Of a DNA stretch of 64,000 bases, positions 42,097 through 54,690 are shown piece after piece. Under the pieces are notes generated by a model that ran no database searches, was not told the origin of the DNA, and saw only the letters and a list, made by a program, of their open reading frames with translations. Source of the stretch: Congeria kusceri. Lineage: Eukaryota; Mollusca; Bivalvia; Myida; Dreissenidae. The stretch is taken from the NCBI GenBank assembly GCA_027627225.1, contig CM051033.1, positions 47,270,016-47,334,015 on the forward strand. Direction: 5' to 3'. A program made the position numbers and the translations under genes. Numbering within the stretch: position 1 is the stretch's first letter; every line of letters starts with the position of its first letter.

Positions 42097-42613
42097 AAAC
42101 ACATATAATTATTTAAAATTTAAGTCAATGTAATACACCATTTTAGACTATGATTGCAATCATTTCACTCACAGCAATTACAATTGCATGTTTCTAATAA
42201 AAAAATACTGGATATAAATATCAAGTGTCAATAACACTGGCAATTATGATGTGAATTGTTTCTCTTATTGAGTGTGGTACTGGCTAATGAACTTCATTGC
42301 AAACTGACTGTCTCTTGTAATGAGCACGAAAATACTGGACTCCATACAAGTTCGGCAATTACTGCCTTGTTAATAATTAATTGAACTGATCACTATTTGG
42401 TTATCAGAAGTATGGGGTGTTTCACGTTCATTTATTTACATCTGCAGCATTTTTGGATCACACACACCAACAAGTAACTTTTTTCAGTCTCCTCATTGTA
42501 CGCTTGCCTTGCATTCTTGGTTCCTCGACCTTAACACATCTTCTGAAAGTTCAAATTAAAAAATATGTGTTGAAATGAAATAAACATTAAGAAATACATA
42601 AAATTCTAGACAG
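42097..42613. other. Unassigned spacer
   Basis: AT-rich; no gene or repeat recognised. Confidence 0.3.
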
Positions 42614-42876
42614 TGCGAAACCTGTCAGACAATCAGATGTGTCAGACAAAAATGAGGGTGTCTGACAAAATTTATCACAAACCTTATACATGTTACTTTG
42701 GTGTCAGTTAAACCGTTGTTTGATATATAAAGGAATTATTACTGCAACAATCAGTGTATGCATTATGTTATTGCAAATAAATAAATAATAATTAGTTAAC
42801 AGTGTATATGTTTTCAACATGTGGTGTATGCTTTACATATCATTGTCTGACAGATGACTTTGAGGTCCACGGAGTC
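42614..42876 (-). mobile_element. Small TIR element, copy 3 (inverted)
   Basis: The reverse complement matches the 348-610 element along nearly its full length. It shares GTCTGACAGGTTTCGC at one end, GTTTTCAACATGTGGTGTATG, GGAATTATTACTGCAACAA and the GACTCCGTGG end. At 263 bp it equals copy 1. Both copies are similarly preserved. Confidence 0.6.
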
Positions 42877-43379
42877 TGGGATTCAAAAACAAATATGATT
42901 AAAGTTGATATACATGTTATGTACTCTCATAAACTAACAACAATTTTATGTTCATCAAATAAACAGTTCATTTTCTCAAAATATCAAACTTACTTTATCA
43001 AGCTTGGACAAGTTGAAGTTTGACAAAATGTTTTCCATCATTTCTGCTGAAGTTGTACTGTAGAATCAAATGCACTTTCATAATCTCCATACCTGTGTAA
43101 AGAAGGGAATACACGTATGTATTATATAGCTGTAAAATCTGTTATCAGCTATTTATAAATGAGCATTAAAAGGGTATATGTCAACGAAAAAATGGTTTCC
43201 TATTGCACTTAAAATTATAATATTTTATAGTAATACGCTCTTCTAAGTCATGTGTATTAAATAAATAAATATACTATAAAACACAATAAGATATTGGATA
43301 AAAACTAATTAGCAAAAAAGCCTGAAAAAAGAAAACCCCAAGTGCATATCGAAACTCAAAACTTAGGAGCCATACAAAG

Positions 43380-43450
43380 AAATGACAGTAGCCAGCGCAC
43401 TCACCAACTGCACTATCACGCTTGGTAAGGAGTCATTTGCAAACTATGGT
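43380..43450 (-). mobile_element. Possible SINE head relic
   Basis: On the minus strand the segment reads GATAGTGCAGTTGGTGAGTG followed by CGCTGGCTACTG and, further on, AGTTTCGATATGC, which loosely match RNA polymerase III A and B boxes at tRNA-like spacing. Pairing of the arms is poor. A degenerate tRNA-derived SINE is the likeliest reading. Confidence 0.35.
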
Positions 43451-43672
43451 TATACATAATGCTCACAACTCTGATGTCAAACATAAACAGGAAAAGGGCC
43501 AAACAAACAAAACCCATAATATTAATTGATTTTTATCTCAGAATGCGTACACTCTTTTCCCATTATATATACCCTGTTTTAACCGTTATTATATGCCAGT
43601 ATTAATATATAAATTTGAGATTTTTAAAAAGAATTTTCACCCTTGAAACCCTTTTTGATGACATAGTCTGTT

Positions 43673-44175
43673 AAAGGGACCTGTTCACAGATTGGCAAAT
43701 TGGCAATTTTCAAAATATTTTTCATAGATCCCGAAAATAAAAATATATTAATGATAAACAAGCAAAATGACACTACAGACAAAGAAATATATTGGAAATA
43801 CAGTGTCTTTTATGAAAAATCATCAATTGAAATGGCTAAGATTATAGTTTTATGAAAAATCAACTGAAATGGCTAAAATTATAAAGCGTTTGTAACGCGT
43901 TTTGTCGGTATTTTGAAAAACATGTGTACCACTTATATAGCGATTAGCGTTAAACATTCACCTCAATGATAGGCAGTCAGAATAGCTGAGTGGTTACAGT
44001 GAGAGGTTTTTAATCCTGGCGGACGTGGTTTGAGTCCCGTCCAGGGCAATTTTTATTTATTTATTTTCTTTATATAATATTTGTTTTTGGTCAATCCAGC
44101 ATATTTAGTTTAAATTGCAGTTAAGACGTTAAGTGACATTTTTCAAAAATACGAAAATGTGTGAACAAGTCCCTT
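43673..44175 (+). mobile_element. TIR element carrying a tRNA-like promoter
   Basis: The ends AAAGGGACCTGTTCACA and TGTGAACAAGTCCCTT are near-perfect inverted repeats of about 16 bases, and both borders overlap a TTAA (43671-43674 and 44174-44177). In the middle a tRNA-like segment (about 43974-44047) carries a perfect A box TAGCTGAGTGG at 43983-43993 and a B box GGTTTGAGTCC at 44027-44037, followed by a T-rich stretch (TTTTTATTTATTTATTTTC). The anticodon arm pairs poorly, so this is not a functional tRNA. Confidence 0.7.
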
Positions 44176-44567
44176 AAAAAGAAATATATTTTGATGCTAT
44201 TGCAACTACTGGTATTTGGCCAGTCTACCGCAGGTAAGATTAACATCATATGTAAGCGCTACCAGTAGCCAAAATAGTAATTGGCTACAGAACTGTATAA
44301 TTGGCTGCTAAAAGTTCGATAATCGGGCACCTTTTTTTTTTGAAAACATTTTAACATGAAGCATATTTTCTGAAGATATTTTTAAATAATGGGTTTTCTT
44401 TGCAAAATCATTTTTTTGGCTACTAGTTCAGATTTTTTATCCCCAACCTAGTCAGATCATAGATCTACACGTAAATATTTTAAATTTTATAATTAATAAT
44501 GTATAGCAGGTTTACCAATTATGTATAATGTCATTAATTAAGATATAATTGAATTTTACAGAAGATC
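44176..44567. other. Unassigned spacer
   Basis: AT-rich, with a T9 run near 44332; nothing recognisable. Confidence 0.3.
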
Positions 44568-45262
44568 ATGTTAGACTCCAAATAATTGACATGTTAGCGT
44601 TGGCTATTGCGGTAATAACCAAAAGTTTGGAGTTCTGATGTGAAGCAATTAAACCACGAGGGCAGTAGCCCGAGTGATTTGATAACAAGCATCGGAACTA
44701 CAAACTGTTAGTTATAACCTGTCAATTATTTTGATTCCAACACGATCTTCTGTAAAATTCTTCTGTAATTTTAAAGGTTATGAATGAAGACTATAAGAAT
44801 CTATACTCCGCCCATTTTCCACAAAAGTACATTCACATGCGTTTCAGTGATGTCAATAAACCATAACAATTCAAAATGACGCCAGCTTCATTGATAAACA
44901 TTGAGCGAATGGCGTTATACTTAAGAAATAATTGGCGGGTAACTGTTGGTTATTGCGATATTAACCAACGGTTTGGAGCTTCGATGCGTAGGAATTAATA
45001 ACAAGCATAACGACAAACCGTTGGTTATTAACGCAATAACAAACTGTTACCCGACAGTTATTTCGATTCTAACACATTCTTATATAAAATTCGTATTTTT
45101 AAAGGTTATAAATGAGAACTATATTTATCTGTACTACGCCCATTTTCCGAGAAGTGCATTCAGACGTGCGTTTCTGTGACGTCAATAAATCATAACAATT
45201 CAAAATGACGTCAGCTTTATTGATAAACATTGAGCGAATGACGTCATACTTATAGATATAAT
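44568..45262. repeat. Tandem ~340-bp duplication carrying a foldback element
   Basis: Two diverged units (about 44568-44935 and 44936-45262) share ACAATTCAAAATGACG, CATTGATAAACATTGAGCGA and TTTTAAAGGTTAT. In unit 2, GGGTAACTGTTGGTTATTGC at 44937 and AACCAACGGTTT are mirrored by AAACCGTTGGTTATTAACGC and GTTACCC near 45016-45056, giving arms of about 45 bases. Unit 1 holds a more decayed form of the same foldback. TGACGTCA-type sites occur in unit 2. Confidence 0.65.
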
Positions 45263-45479
45263 ACAGTGAAAATATCATGCCAAAAAGCGCAAATTAAAAA
45301 CATATTATCAAAACGTTAACGTTTTTGTGAACTTAAGTATAAAATATGTAGTACAAATGTGGTTTAATTGCGCTACATGCAAACCAGATTTATTTGTCAC
45401 AATTTGCTATCGCGCGTTCAAGCACGTGCATTTTACGGAACAATTTCTTCGAATTTCCGGAACTATTTTGAAAACATTA

Positions 45480-45640
45480 AGCTCCGCCCATAATTTGTTG
45501 CAGAATAACCCACAGTTATTTTCCTTCTTTATCTACGGACCACTAGCCGCGTGCAAAAGGCTCCGCCCATAATTTGTTGCTGAATAACCCACGGTTGATT
45601 TTATTCTTTATCTATGGAAAATTAGCGGCGTGGCCATGCT
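45480..45640. repeat. 83-bp tandem duplication
   Basis: Two copies of a segment with GCTCCGCCCATAATTTGTTG, GAATAACCCACRGTT and TTCTTTATCTAYGGA stand head to tail, differing at several positions. Confidence 0.65.
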
Positions 45641-46269
45641 GTGTTAGAATAAAATATAACGCGATTAAAAACACAAATAAATTTGCTGTTTATTTCTTGT
45701 GTAATTAAATATTTTAATATTGATTATAGCGATAAATAAGAACATGATAATTAATGCAAGGCATATAAAAATGAAATGTAGGATGTATATTTTGTGTGTG
45801 AGATTGCTTAAGCTAATTCATACAATTAAACTTCTGAACTCAAATGCATGAAACTTATTGTTCCAATTAGTGAAATTATTCCAACATTCAATTAATTGCC
45901 TTATAGTGTACGTTTTAATAAATAATGCAACTTCAACAAAAGCAACTATATTGTTTTCCTACTGATGCTTTATTTGCACAAAAATTACGCGTACAAAACA
46001 ACAGACAAATTTTGAAACAGTTGTGATAGTGAAGTAACATTTTTTAAATAGTCGCGAAAATACATGACAATAGAGATATATTTACTTTAATTCTGATTTA
46101 AAGTGCAATTATGATTATTTAGTTATAACAAACATTTTTCCAAGTGCAAAACACATATTTACTTACTTGATATTTAAGAAATGCAAGCTGCATTGTGCTC
46201 CTCGAAAGAAAATCTGCAGTTGACAAAACAAGATGGCGGCCGTGAATAACTGCCTTGAACTGGTCATAG
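45641..46269. other. Unassigned AT-rich spacer
   Basis: No gene or repeat family recognised. Confidence 0.3.
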
Positions 46270-47980
46270 AAGCACACATCACACTGACCGATATGGGCAT
46301 GTTTGCTGGGTCCCATATGGACTTGCTAGTTAGGAACCCATATGGTTTCTCTTGCTGGGACCCATATGGGCTTGCTATTGGTGACCGATCTAGGCCTGCT
46401 TCTTGGGGGCCCATATGGGCTTTCTTGCTGGGACGCATATGGGTTTGCTTTTGGGTGACGCATATCTAGGCTTTCATGCTGGGACCCATATTGGCTTGTT
46501 TGCGTGAGTCCTACTTGGGACGGATAAGGGCATAACAATGTATGTGGGACCCTTACGGAACCCACGTGGGATTAATAAGCCCAGTTATAGCCCATATTGG
46601 GTCCCCATAGACTGGCTTGCCGGGACCCATACGAGCTTACTTGCTGGGGACCCATATGGGCTCTATTAATGGGACCCGTATTGGCTTGAATGTTGGTGTC
46701 CCATATGTGCTTGCTTGTTGGGAACCCATATGGGGATGCTCTTTGTGACCCATATGGGCTAGTTTGTTGGAGACCCATACGGGCCTTCTTGCAGGGACCC
46801 ATATGGGCTTGCTTGTTTTGTACCCATGTGGGCTCTCATGCTGGGATCCATATGGTCTTGCTGTTGTTGACCCATATGGGCTTGCTTGTTGGGGACCAAT
46901 ATGGGCTGTCTTGCTGGGACCCATATGAACTTACTTGTTGGGGACCTATATGGGCTTTTTTTGTTGTTGGAGCTTACTTGGTTGGCGCCCATTTTGGGCT
47001 TTCTTGCAGGGACCCATATGGGCTTGCTTGCATGGGACCCAACTGGGTCTTATATGGGAAATACAACGCATATGGGTTTAACATGGGGCACATGTGGTGT
47101 ATCAGCCCAGGTATAGCCCATATCGGTCCACATGGGATGGCTTACTGGAACCCATATGGGCATACTTTCTGGGAACCCATGTGGGTTGACTTGCTTGGTC
47201 CAATATGGGCCCGGTATGGGCAGAAAAATATTTCATGGGGCCATATGGTATATTTGCCCATGTAAAGACCATATTGTGCCCATATGGGCTTGCTTGCTGG
47301 GTGCGTGATAGCACCAATATGGGCTTACTAGTTGGGAACCCATATGGGCTTTCTTGCTGGGACCTATATGGACTTGCCCTTTGTGACCAATATGGGTCTG
47401 TTTATTTGGGTCCCATAGAGGCCTTCTCGCTGGGACCCATATTGGCTTTCTTGTTGAGAACCCTTACGGACTCTCTTTCTGGGATCCATGTGGGCTTGGT
47501 ATCGGAGGCCCATATGGACTTGCTTGTTTGGGACCCATATGGGGTTTCTTGCCGGGACCCATTTGGGCTTGGTTGTTGGGAACCTATATAAGCTTTCTTG
47601 CTGGGACCCATATGGACTTACTAGTTGGGAACCTATATGGGCTTTTTTGTTGGTACCTATATGGGCTTGCTTGTCTGGGACCCAAGTGGGTCTAACATGG
47701 GCAAGGTGATGTATATTGGTCCCATATGGGGCCCATGTGGAAGATCAGCCACATCTTCCTTATCATAGCCCATATCATGCCCACATGTTATGACTTAGCG
47801 GGACCCATATGGGCATACTTGCAAGAAACCCATGTGGGCTTGCCTGCTTGGTCCGATTTGGGCCCGATATAGGCTGAACAAATAATATATGGGTCCCACA
47901 TGGGTCCCATATGTTATATTTGCCCACCTGTAGCCCATATTGGGCCTATATGGGCTTGCTTGCTGGGTATTTGGTAAATG
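46270..47980. repeat. CCCATATGGG array, ~34-bp unit with ~650-bp super-repeat
   Basis: About fifty units of roughly 34 bases, GGGACCCATATGGGCTTGCT followed by TGYTGG in consensus, run through 1.7 kb. A distinct interruption (GGGACCCAASTGGGTCT, then ...ATCAGCC, then CTTGGTCC and GGGCCCGATAT) recurs at about 47040-47290 and 47690-47940, showing a 650-base higher-order period, with a weaker trace near 46510-46620. The NdeI palindrome CATATG sits in most units. Open frames on both strands are artefacts. Confidence 0.9.
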
Positions 47981-48488
47981 ATTGACTTCCCTTTTCATTC
48001 AAACTTGCACATTTTGTGTATGACCATAAACTCTCGGCTGCATTCGAGTTACAACCCCCTGTTTAAAAAAATGCAAAAATGGACATTGTGCAATATAGAC
48101 TTGATTTTTCATCTAATCTTGACCAAAATTACATAGCTTGTGTATTAGCATAATGATATTATATATATATATACTGATCCAAATAATCCTCAGATGCAAC
48201 AGCTATTTCCTTTGTTAGTGAGACACCGTTGCATACAAAGGACTATGTTCAGAATTGAGACTTTATTTTTTTTGTCTAATCTTGACTTAATATGCATACT
48301 GTTTATTACCATAAGGTCTCCATTCAAATGGAATATCAGCCATATTTGACCAAAAGCACCAGAGTTATTGTCCCTTGTTTGTAAAAACAGAGAATTAGAT
48401 TAATAACTTCATTTGTCCCCAATCTAGTTTCAATCTCCAATCTCAATTTTTATAATGTGTATGGCTATAAAGTTACTAACGAAGTATA
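47981..48488. other. Unassigned spacer
   Basis: AT-rich with TTGTCCCTTGTTTGT-like segments; may hold a degenerate dispersed repeat. No gene. Confidence 0.3.
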
Positions 48489-50540
48489 ATGTGGGACAGA
48501 TCGGACCAGATACATCAGAGTAATTGGCGGGGTTACTTTTCAAATTTGCTAAATGATAACGAAGCACCACCAATTTCTCTAAATGTTGGTGCTGATGATG
48601 ACACCCTTTTTAATACTTTATCTCTTAACGAACCATTTGTTTTATCAGAAGTTAAAGATGCTATTCGAAAATTAGCGAATGGTAAAAGTTGCGGAATAGA
48701 CGGAATTCCCCCTGAATATTATAAATCTACACTTGAAACTTTAGCACCGTACTTCCTTAAGATTTCTAAGAAAAAAATTTAATCCGCAGAATTTACAAAA
48801 ACATGGGGAAAGAGTATTATTTGTCCCATTCATAAGTCTGGACCCACACATATTCCAGGAAACTATCGTGGAATATCACTAACAAATACAATGTATACAA
48901 TTTTCTCTGGTATAATAAATAACAGATTATACGAATGGGCAGAATCCAATAATAAAATTGACGAATCACAGCCAGGTTTTCGCGCTGGTTATTCAGCAAT
49001 GGATAATATTATTTATCTTCAAGCTATGGCTCAAAAATATCTTTCAAAGAAAGGGGGTAGATTTTACTGTCTTTATATTGATTTCCGTAAGGCCTTTGTT
49101 AACATTAACCACCACGCATTATTCCAATCCCTACAAAGAAAAGGATTAATGGTAAATTTTTACATGTATTATTAAAAATGTATAATTCACAATATTCACG
49201 TGTTAAAATTCAAAGTACAGAAACCCAACAGAGAGGCTGTAAATAATACTTTTCAAATAAAAATTGCTGAGTTCTTTAAATGCAACGTTGGTACCAGACA
49301 GGGTGATAAGACAAGCTCGACCATTTTTGCACTATTTATTGATGATTTATCTACGATGTTACGTGAAAAATGCGGATCTGGTATATTCATAACTAATAAA
49401 ATACACGATATTATTTGTCTTATGTTCTTGCTTCTATATATAAATACATGGGATTAATGTTTACCTCGTAATAATCTTGGAGCGCAAGCACAAACATCAA
49501 AATTTGCCATTTATAGTTATAAAAAGTCGTTCGGATACTTTCCAACTAAAGAATTATTTATACATTTTGATACTATGATTAAGCCGATTCTATGTTATGA
49601 ATCACAAATTTGGGGTTATGAGTATAGTGACACCATTGAAGCAGTACATAAGAAATTTTGTAAAGGAATTGTATGTGTTTAAAAATCTACTAATACATGC
49701 CTTGTTCTTGTTGAACGTGGACGTCTTGCATTATGGGCTACCTACTTTGTAAATTGTATCAAATATTGGTGTAAGTTATTAACTTGCCTAATCTTAGATA
49801 TCCTAAACAATGTTATAATATTTTAAACACACTAGATGACTCTGGAAGAAACTGTTTGGCTTCAAAAGTTAAATCACTGTTATTTAGTTATGGTTTTGGG
49901 TACGTTTGGATAAATCAAAATATTGGTGACGTAGATTTATTTTTAAGCACTTTCCGTCAACGCACAATTGACTGTTGTATTCAAAACTGGGAAAGTGATA
50001 AAAACAATTCGTCTCGTTGTCACCATTACAAGTACTATAAAACACTGCTAAATACAGGGCGATACTTAAATTAAGAACCTATACCATTCAAACATAAAAT
50101 TGCTTTTTCTAAATTTAGATGCTCTAATCATAAATTAAATGTTGAGGTAGGAAGACATTCAAATATTGCGTTCGATGAAAGACTATTTACCTTTGTCGCA
50201 ATGAATATAATATTTCTGTTATTGACTGTGAATACCATGCTTTTTTCCCATTGTTTAAAACATAGGGAAGTCCGTACTCAGTACCTTCTTAATTGGTACC
50301 ATGGTGGACATTCTGTTCATGATTTTTATTCTTGAATGGGAGCAACAAACGATGAAATTATCAATACAGTAACCATTTTTGTGTATCATCTTTTAAACAA
50401 CATAAATTCTTAATTACAAACATGTTTAAGAGGCAACTATGTAATTCAAAATTGTGTATTTGTATATTGTGTATTGTTTGGCCGGTGGTCTTTATTTACT
50501 TTAATGAACTGTGTTGAGTTGAGTTGAATTGAGTTGTAAC
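48489..50540 (+). pseudogene. Decayed LINE: reverse transcriptase relic and 3' tail
   Basis: One frame (48489-49457) carries reverse-transcriptase blocks: NGKSCGIDGIPPEYY, NYRGISLTNTMYTIF, QPGFRAGYSAMDNI, YIDFRKAFVNINH and VGTRQGDKTSSTIFALFIDDL. It has in-frame stops at 48780-48782 and 49173-49175. The usual AFD is AFV, and the FADD motif is lost by a deletion directly after HDIICLMF (about 49430). Downstream pieces in other frames (SQIWGYEYSD near 49600, ALWATYF near 49735, FRQRTIDCCIQNW near 49950) match the C-terminal part of the same protein type. A (TTGAG)n-like tail ends it at about 50510-50540. It differs in type from the intact LINE at 8194-11610. Confidence 0.85.
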
Positions 50541-51002
50541 ACAAAAAAAAAAAAAAAAGAAAAACACAAAATAATTTGACGGTGTATTGCCTTTGATATC
50601 GATGAAATGGATTTTTTACATTGGGATTTTTTATATGAAATTACTGCGTAAGATATATATATAACTTTTTCGTTATAACTATATGTACATTCAATCATAG
50701 TTATGTGTATCACTAGATTGACCTAGTTTAAAAATATTCATGCAAGTGTAATAAGACACTTTAGACGAGACTATTATTGCATTTGACACTTTTTGACAAG
50801 TGTTTTTGTATAAAGGAGATTATGTCTAAAAATACGTTCAAAATAATACCGAACCATGGATGAATTCTGAAAATTTAGATTCCATTTAAGAAAGAAATCT
50901 TTATTTCTATAAATTCAGGAAAGAAAGAAGATTTCAAACTCTTCGGTACCCTTAGAAATAAGATTCAAAGAGAAATAAAAATTGCATAGTATAATATGTT
51001 TT
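50541..51002. other. Unassigned spacer
   Basis: Begins with an A-rich tract (about 50541-50565) after the LINE tail; no gene. Confidence 0.3.
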
Positions 51003-51756
51003 TCGAAAAAGGGCATTTATTTAGAATGCCATGAAATAACCAATATATTGTATATACATAACAATTTGTAATATACAATGAAAACACACGTTTTTCCATA
51101 AATGACATAATGGGCGGACAAAACCCGCCACAAACACCGTATATGCATAACAATTTGTAATAAGCAATGAAAACATACGTTAGGCCATAAATGACCTAAA
51201 ATGACATATAGGCCGTATATATAAAACATATTATACTATGAAATATCAAGTATTCAAAAAGAGCATAAATTGATAGGCGTATATCCGCCGTGGCATAAAA
51301 GAACGATGAATGGAAATAAAGAGGTGTAAGTGGTGGTGGTTTTTTAAATTGCAAAATGGTGAGGCATCCGCCTGCACCAAATATAATGTAAACAATGAGT
51401 TCTACGTATTCTGATTGGCTGACTAACATCACGTGATAAATACTTGTATACGATTGGATATTGACTACTGAGCTAAGGTTAACTTGCACTTAACAATGTA
51501 CGTGAACAATGACATAAAAAATGTATGTGTTCATAAAATATTATTTATGTATTGTCCCCGGGAAGTCTAAGGTGCGGTCGAACTCGTATGGCATTGAAGA
51601 AAAAACAACACGTGGGTTAGGATCGAAAAAGGGCATCTATTTAAAATGCCATAAAATAACCAACACATTGTATATACATAACAATTTGTAATATACAATG
51701 AAAACACAAGTTTTTCCATAAATGACATAATGGGTGGACAAATACCGCCACAAAGG
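51003..51756. repeat. Direct repeat of ~135 bp, 620 bp apart
   Basis: TCGAAAAAGGGCATYTATTT, ACAATTTGTAATATACAATG and CCATAAATGACATAATGGG occur in the same order at 51003-51137 and 51623-51756, and a partial third copy follows the first (51138-51200). This may mark the border of a larger repetitive block running to about 55,800. Confidence 0.7.
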
Positions 51757-52609
51757 GAACCGACCGCCGCCCATGAAGACCGAGACGAGACAAATGTCCG
51801 GGGCTTAAACGTATGTAATTGATATCAGAAGAAAAATGTTAATAATGACAAAGATCATTTAGACTGGTGTACATAGCAACCCGCATGTACGACTAAGCAC
51901 CAACATGTAGAGAGATAACAAACAAAAACATTAAAAGCAATACCCCCACAATTGAAAATGAAGTTGTAAAGTAAATGAAGAAACATGTTTTGCATGTGCT
52001 ACAAGGCAAAAACGAAGTGTTGTTTGATGAAGAGATGTGGCTATGCAACGAAAGAATTGCAACATTACCTGTGTAAAGGAATACAAATGCACATTGCTGA
52101 GAAGTATGAGCGTAGTATGGCCATTGAATGAGCAAGGAATACTATATGTGTAAGACTGATACAGAAGCAGTGGCTTAAGACTACAACTCAAGCTAACAGA
52201 CATTAAATCGAAAGATAAACTGTTAATACGGATGAGGCAAAAAACAAAACCATACCAAATGAAACTGACAAACTATGCTCTGGCATAATGACAGCAAATA
52301 TATGGGGAAAATTAAGCTGTATATACACATGTACCTATATTATATGTAAGATATCACAATATATAACTGACAACATATGAATGCATCTAAATAAAATAGT
52401 AATACAATTCGGACCAAAAAATTTGAATGTAAGTGACAAGGTGTGAATTTCAAGCAGAGGCTGAAATAGATGCAAAAGTAGCTGAATACCTCAGAAACAA
52501 ATAAAATAGAAGGAAGTAAATGAAAGTAATTAAAACTGAAATAAGTATATAGAAGGTCAGTGTAGTGTGATAATATTATTAGACAAGTCGCAGTGATTAG
52601 TATGCCAAG
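51757..52609. other. Unassigned A-rich stretch
   Basis: No gene is recognised. Base composition and short motifs resemble the hairpin-motif array that follows. Confidence 0.3.
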
Positions 52610-54690
52610 CTGTGAAGCTCTGCAGCTCTATACTGACAGACCATAACATAAGGTGAAAACATCATATACGCTAAATTCATTGGCAAAACAGTAAGAGAAA
52701 ACAGTACCACATGATTTATGTGTGCGATAACAAGAAAAGAACACATGTATGTGTACAGTTGCAACAGTAAAGATCAGCTCTGGAGCCTTAAACTGTCTGA
52801 GTATAACGGAAGATTTTGACATGTGTATGCAACTGCATAGAATTATATAAAGCTTTGCAGCCGTAAACTGTCAGAGCATTTCAGTTAATACAAGGTAGCA
52901 CAAAAGGTTGCTGCAAAGCAGCAGTAATGCTATTTAATAAAATGGGTACATGTAAATAGACCCACAGTAGTAGGAAGTAACCATTCAATAACCATTCAAT
53001 AATATAATAATCTGTATGGTAACAAACATGCAATTCTGCAGCCTTAAACTCTCAGAACATGGTAGCATACAATGTTGCTGCAAAACAGTTATAAAACAAG
53101 TAAATGGTCCCCACAGTTGTGGAATGTAAACCTTGACGAACATATTGCTATGTACATGTATAATAGAAAACAACCCTGTAGTCTTAAACTGTCAGAAGAT
53201 GGTAGCATAATAGGTTGCTACAAAGCAGTAATAACGTACATGTAAATAAACCCACAGTAGTGGCTAGGTAACCATGCGATAACATAATTATATGTGTAAA
53301 AACAAACATGCAATTTTGCAGCCTTAAACTGTCAGAATATGTTAGCATAAGATGTTGGTATAAAGCAGTTATAACATAGTTCCATACAACAGGTAAATAG
53401 ACCCGCAGTAGTTGAAGGAGACCATGAAATAACATAATTATACATGTATGTAAGGAACAATAATTCAATTCTGCAACCTTAAACTGTCAGAATATGGTAG
53501 CATAAGATGTTGGTATAAAGCAGTTATAAAACTGTTCCATAAAACAGGTAAATCGATCTACAGAAGTAAATGTTAAAATTGATGTAGAAAAACATGTAAC
53601 TCTGCAGCCTTGAACTGTCAGACCATGAATGGTTTGGACTTCAAAACTAACTATGACACACAGAGGGCAGAGGCAAGAAGTAGATAAATACGACATACGT
53701 GCGAGACACCAATAAAATAATAAATATATAAGTGCATTGATGAAGCGCTGCAGCCTAAACTGTCAGAGCACCACCAAAGGCTTCCATATAAATGAATGGC
53801 CGCCTAAAAGTACAACAAATATACTGCATGTAACTAAGACCAAATAGGATAAGTGTAAAATGACAAAACAATAACATAAGAAGATATATATAATAACATG
53901 CAACAATGAAACTCTGCGGCCTTAAACTGTCGGAGCACAACTAATGTTTTCAAAGAAGTGAATTTATTAAATAAGGTGACATACAAGTACCTTGATGAAG
54001 CCCTGCAGCCTTAAACCGTCAGAGCACTACCAAAGGCTACCATAAAATAAATTGATGGCCTACTAAAAAACTGTAAAACTACAAAACAAGAACATAGGAA
54101 TGGATAAATATCAACATTCAACAATGAAGCTCTGCAGCCTTAAACTGTCAGAGTCCAACTTCCGTTTTCAGAGAATGAATTTATGAAATAAGGATACAAA
54201 AAAGCATGCAAATAAGCCCAATTGTGCCATAATTGATGGAATAATGCTGTATAAATTAATGAATCTCATCAGCCTTCAACTATCAAAGCGTAATACGTGT
54301 CAACATTAGCATTCGCATACAAACTGTCATTAAAGGATACAATATCAATATTCCCAAAAGAAACAGAAACAATAGCATTAATAAATTATGTTCAAAATTG
54401 ACTAAGTTCTGCAGCCTTAGACTGTCAGACCATACAATGTTCAACATACAAGGTGACAAGACAACTGTTAAGGAAACAATGTATGAATCTAGAATTTAAA
54501 ATAAAAATATTCTTACATAAGTATGTAGAGAAGTTATTAAGCTCTGCAGCCTGAGACTGTCAGAGGATGACAAGTGAAACATTTTTTGTTGGCAAACAGG
54601 CCATAAAGGAAGCTTTTGTAAAAAAATGATATTAGAACATGTGCAGTAATAGGGAAGCTCTGCAGCCTTAAACTGTCAATCATGACAACT
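52610..54690. repeat. Array of a hairpin-forming CTCTGCAG...CTGTCAGAG motif
   Basis: A motif of about 26 bases, GCTCTGCAG then CCTTAAA then CTGTCAGAGC, recurs 16 times (near 52616, 52784, 52853, 53033, 53171, 53313, 53468, 53601, 53740, 53906, 54000, 54129, 54265, 54407, 54541, 54656), about 70-180 bases apart, always in the same orientation. Each can pair its ends (GCTCTGCAG with CTG-CAGAGC, one bulged T) over a 7-base loop. Sequences between motifs are related only in part (GTAGCATAAGATGTTG, GGTAAATAGACCCACAGTAG). No protein is encoded. Function is unknown. Confidence 0.7.

Noticed and set aside
43974..44047. A functional tRNA gene
   Set aside because: A and B boxes match, but the anticodon arm pairs only over three bases with an eight-base loop, and the module lies inside an inverted-repeat element.
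46163..47998. Many open frames of 60-191 codons rich in MGP, SPYG or WDPYGL
   Set aside because: These are repeat translations of the second CCCATATGGG array.
52610..54690. A CRISPR-like array (short conserved repeat, variable spacers)
   Set aside because: The genome is an animal, spacers vary from about 45 to 155 bases and partly resemble each other, and no cas genes exist; it is an interspersed eukaryotic repeat.
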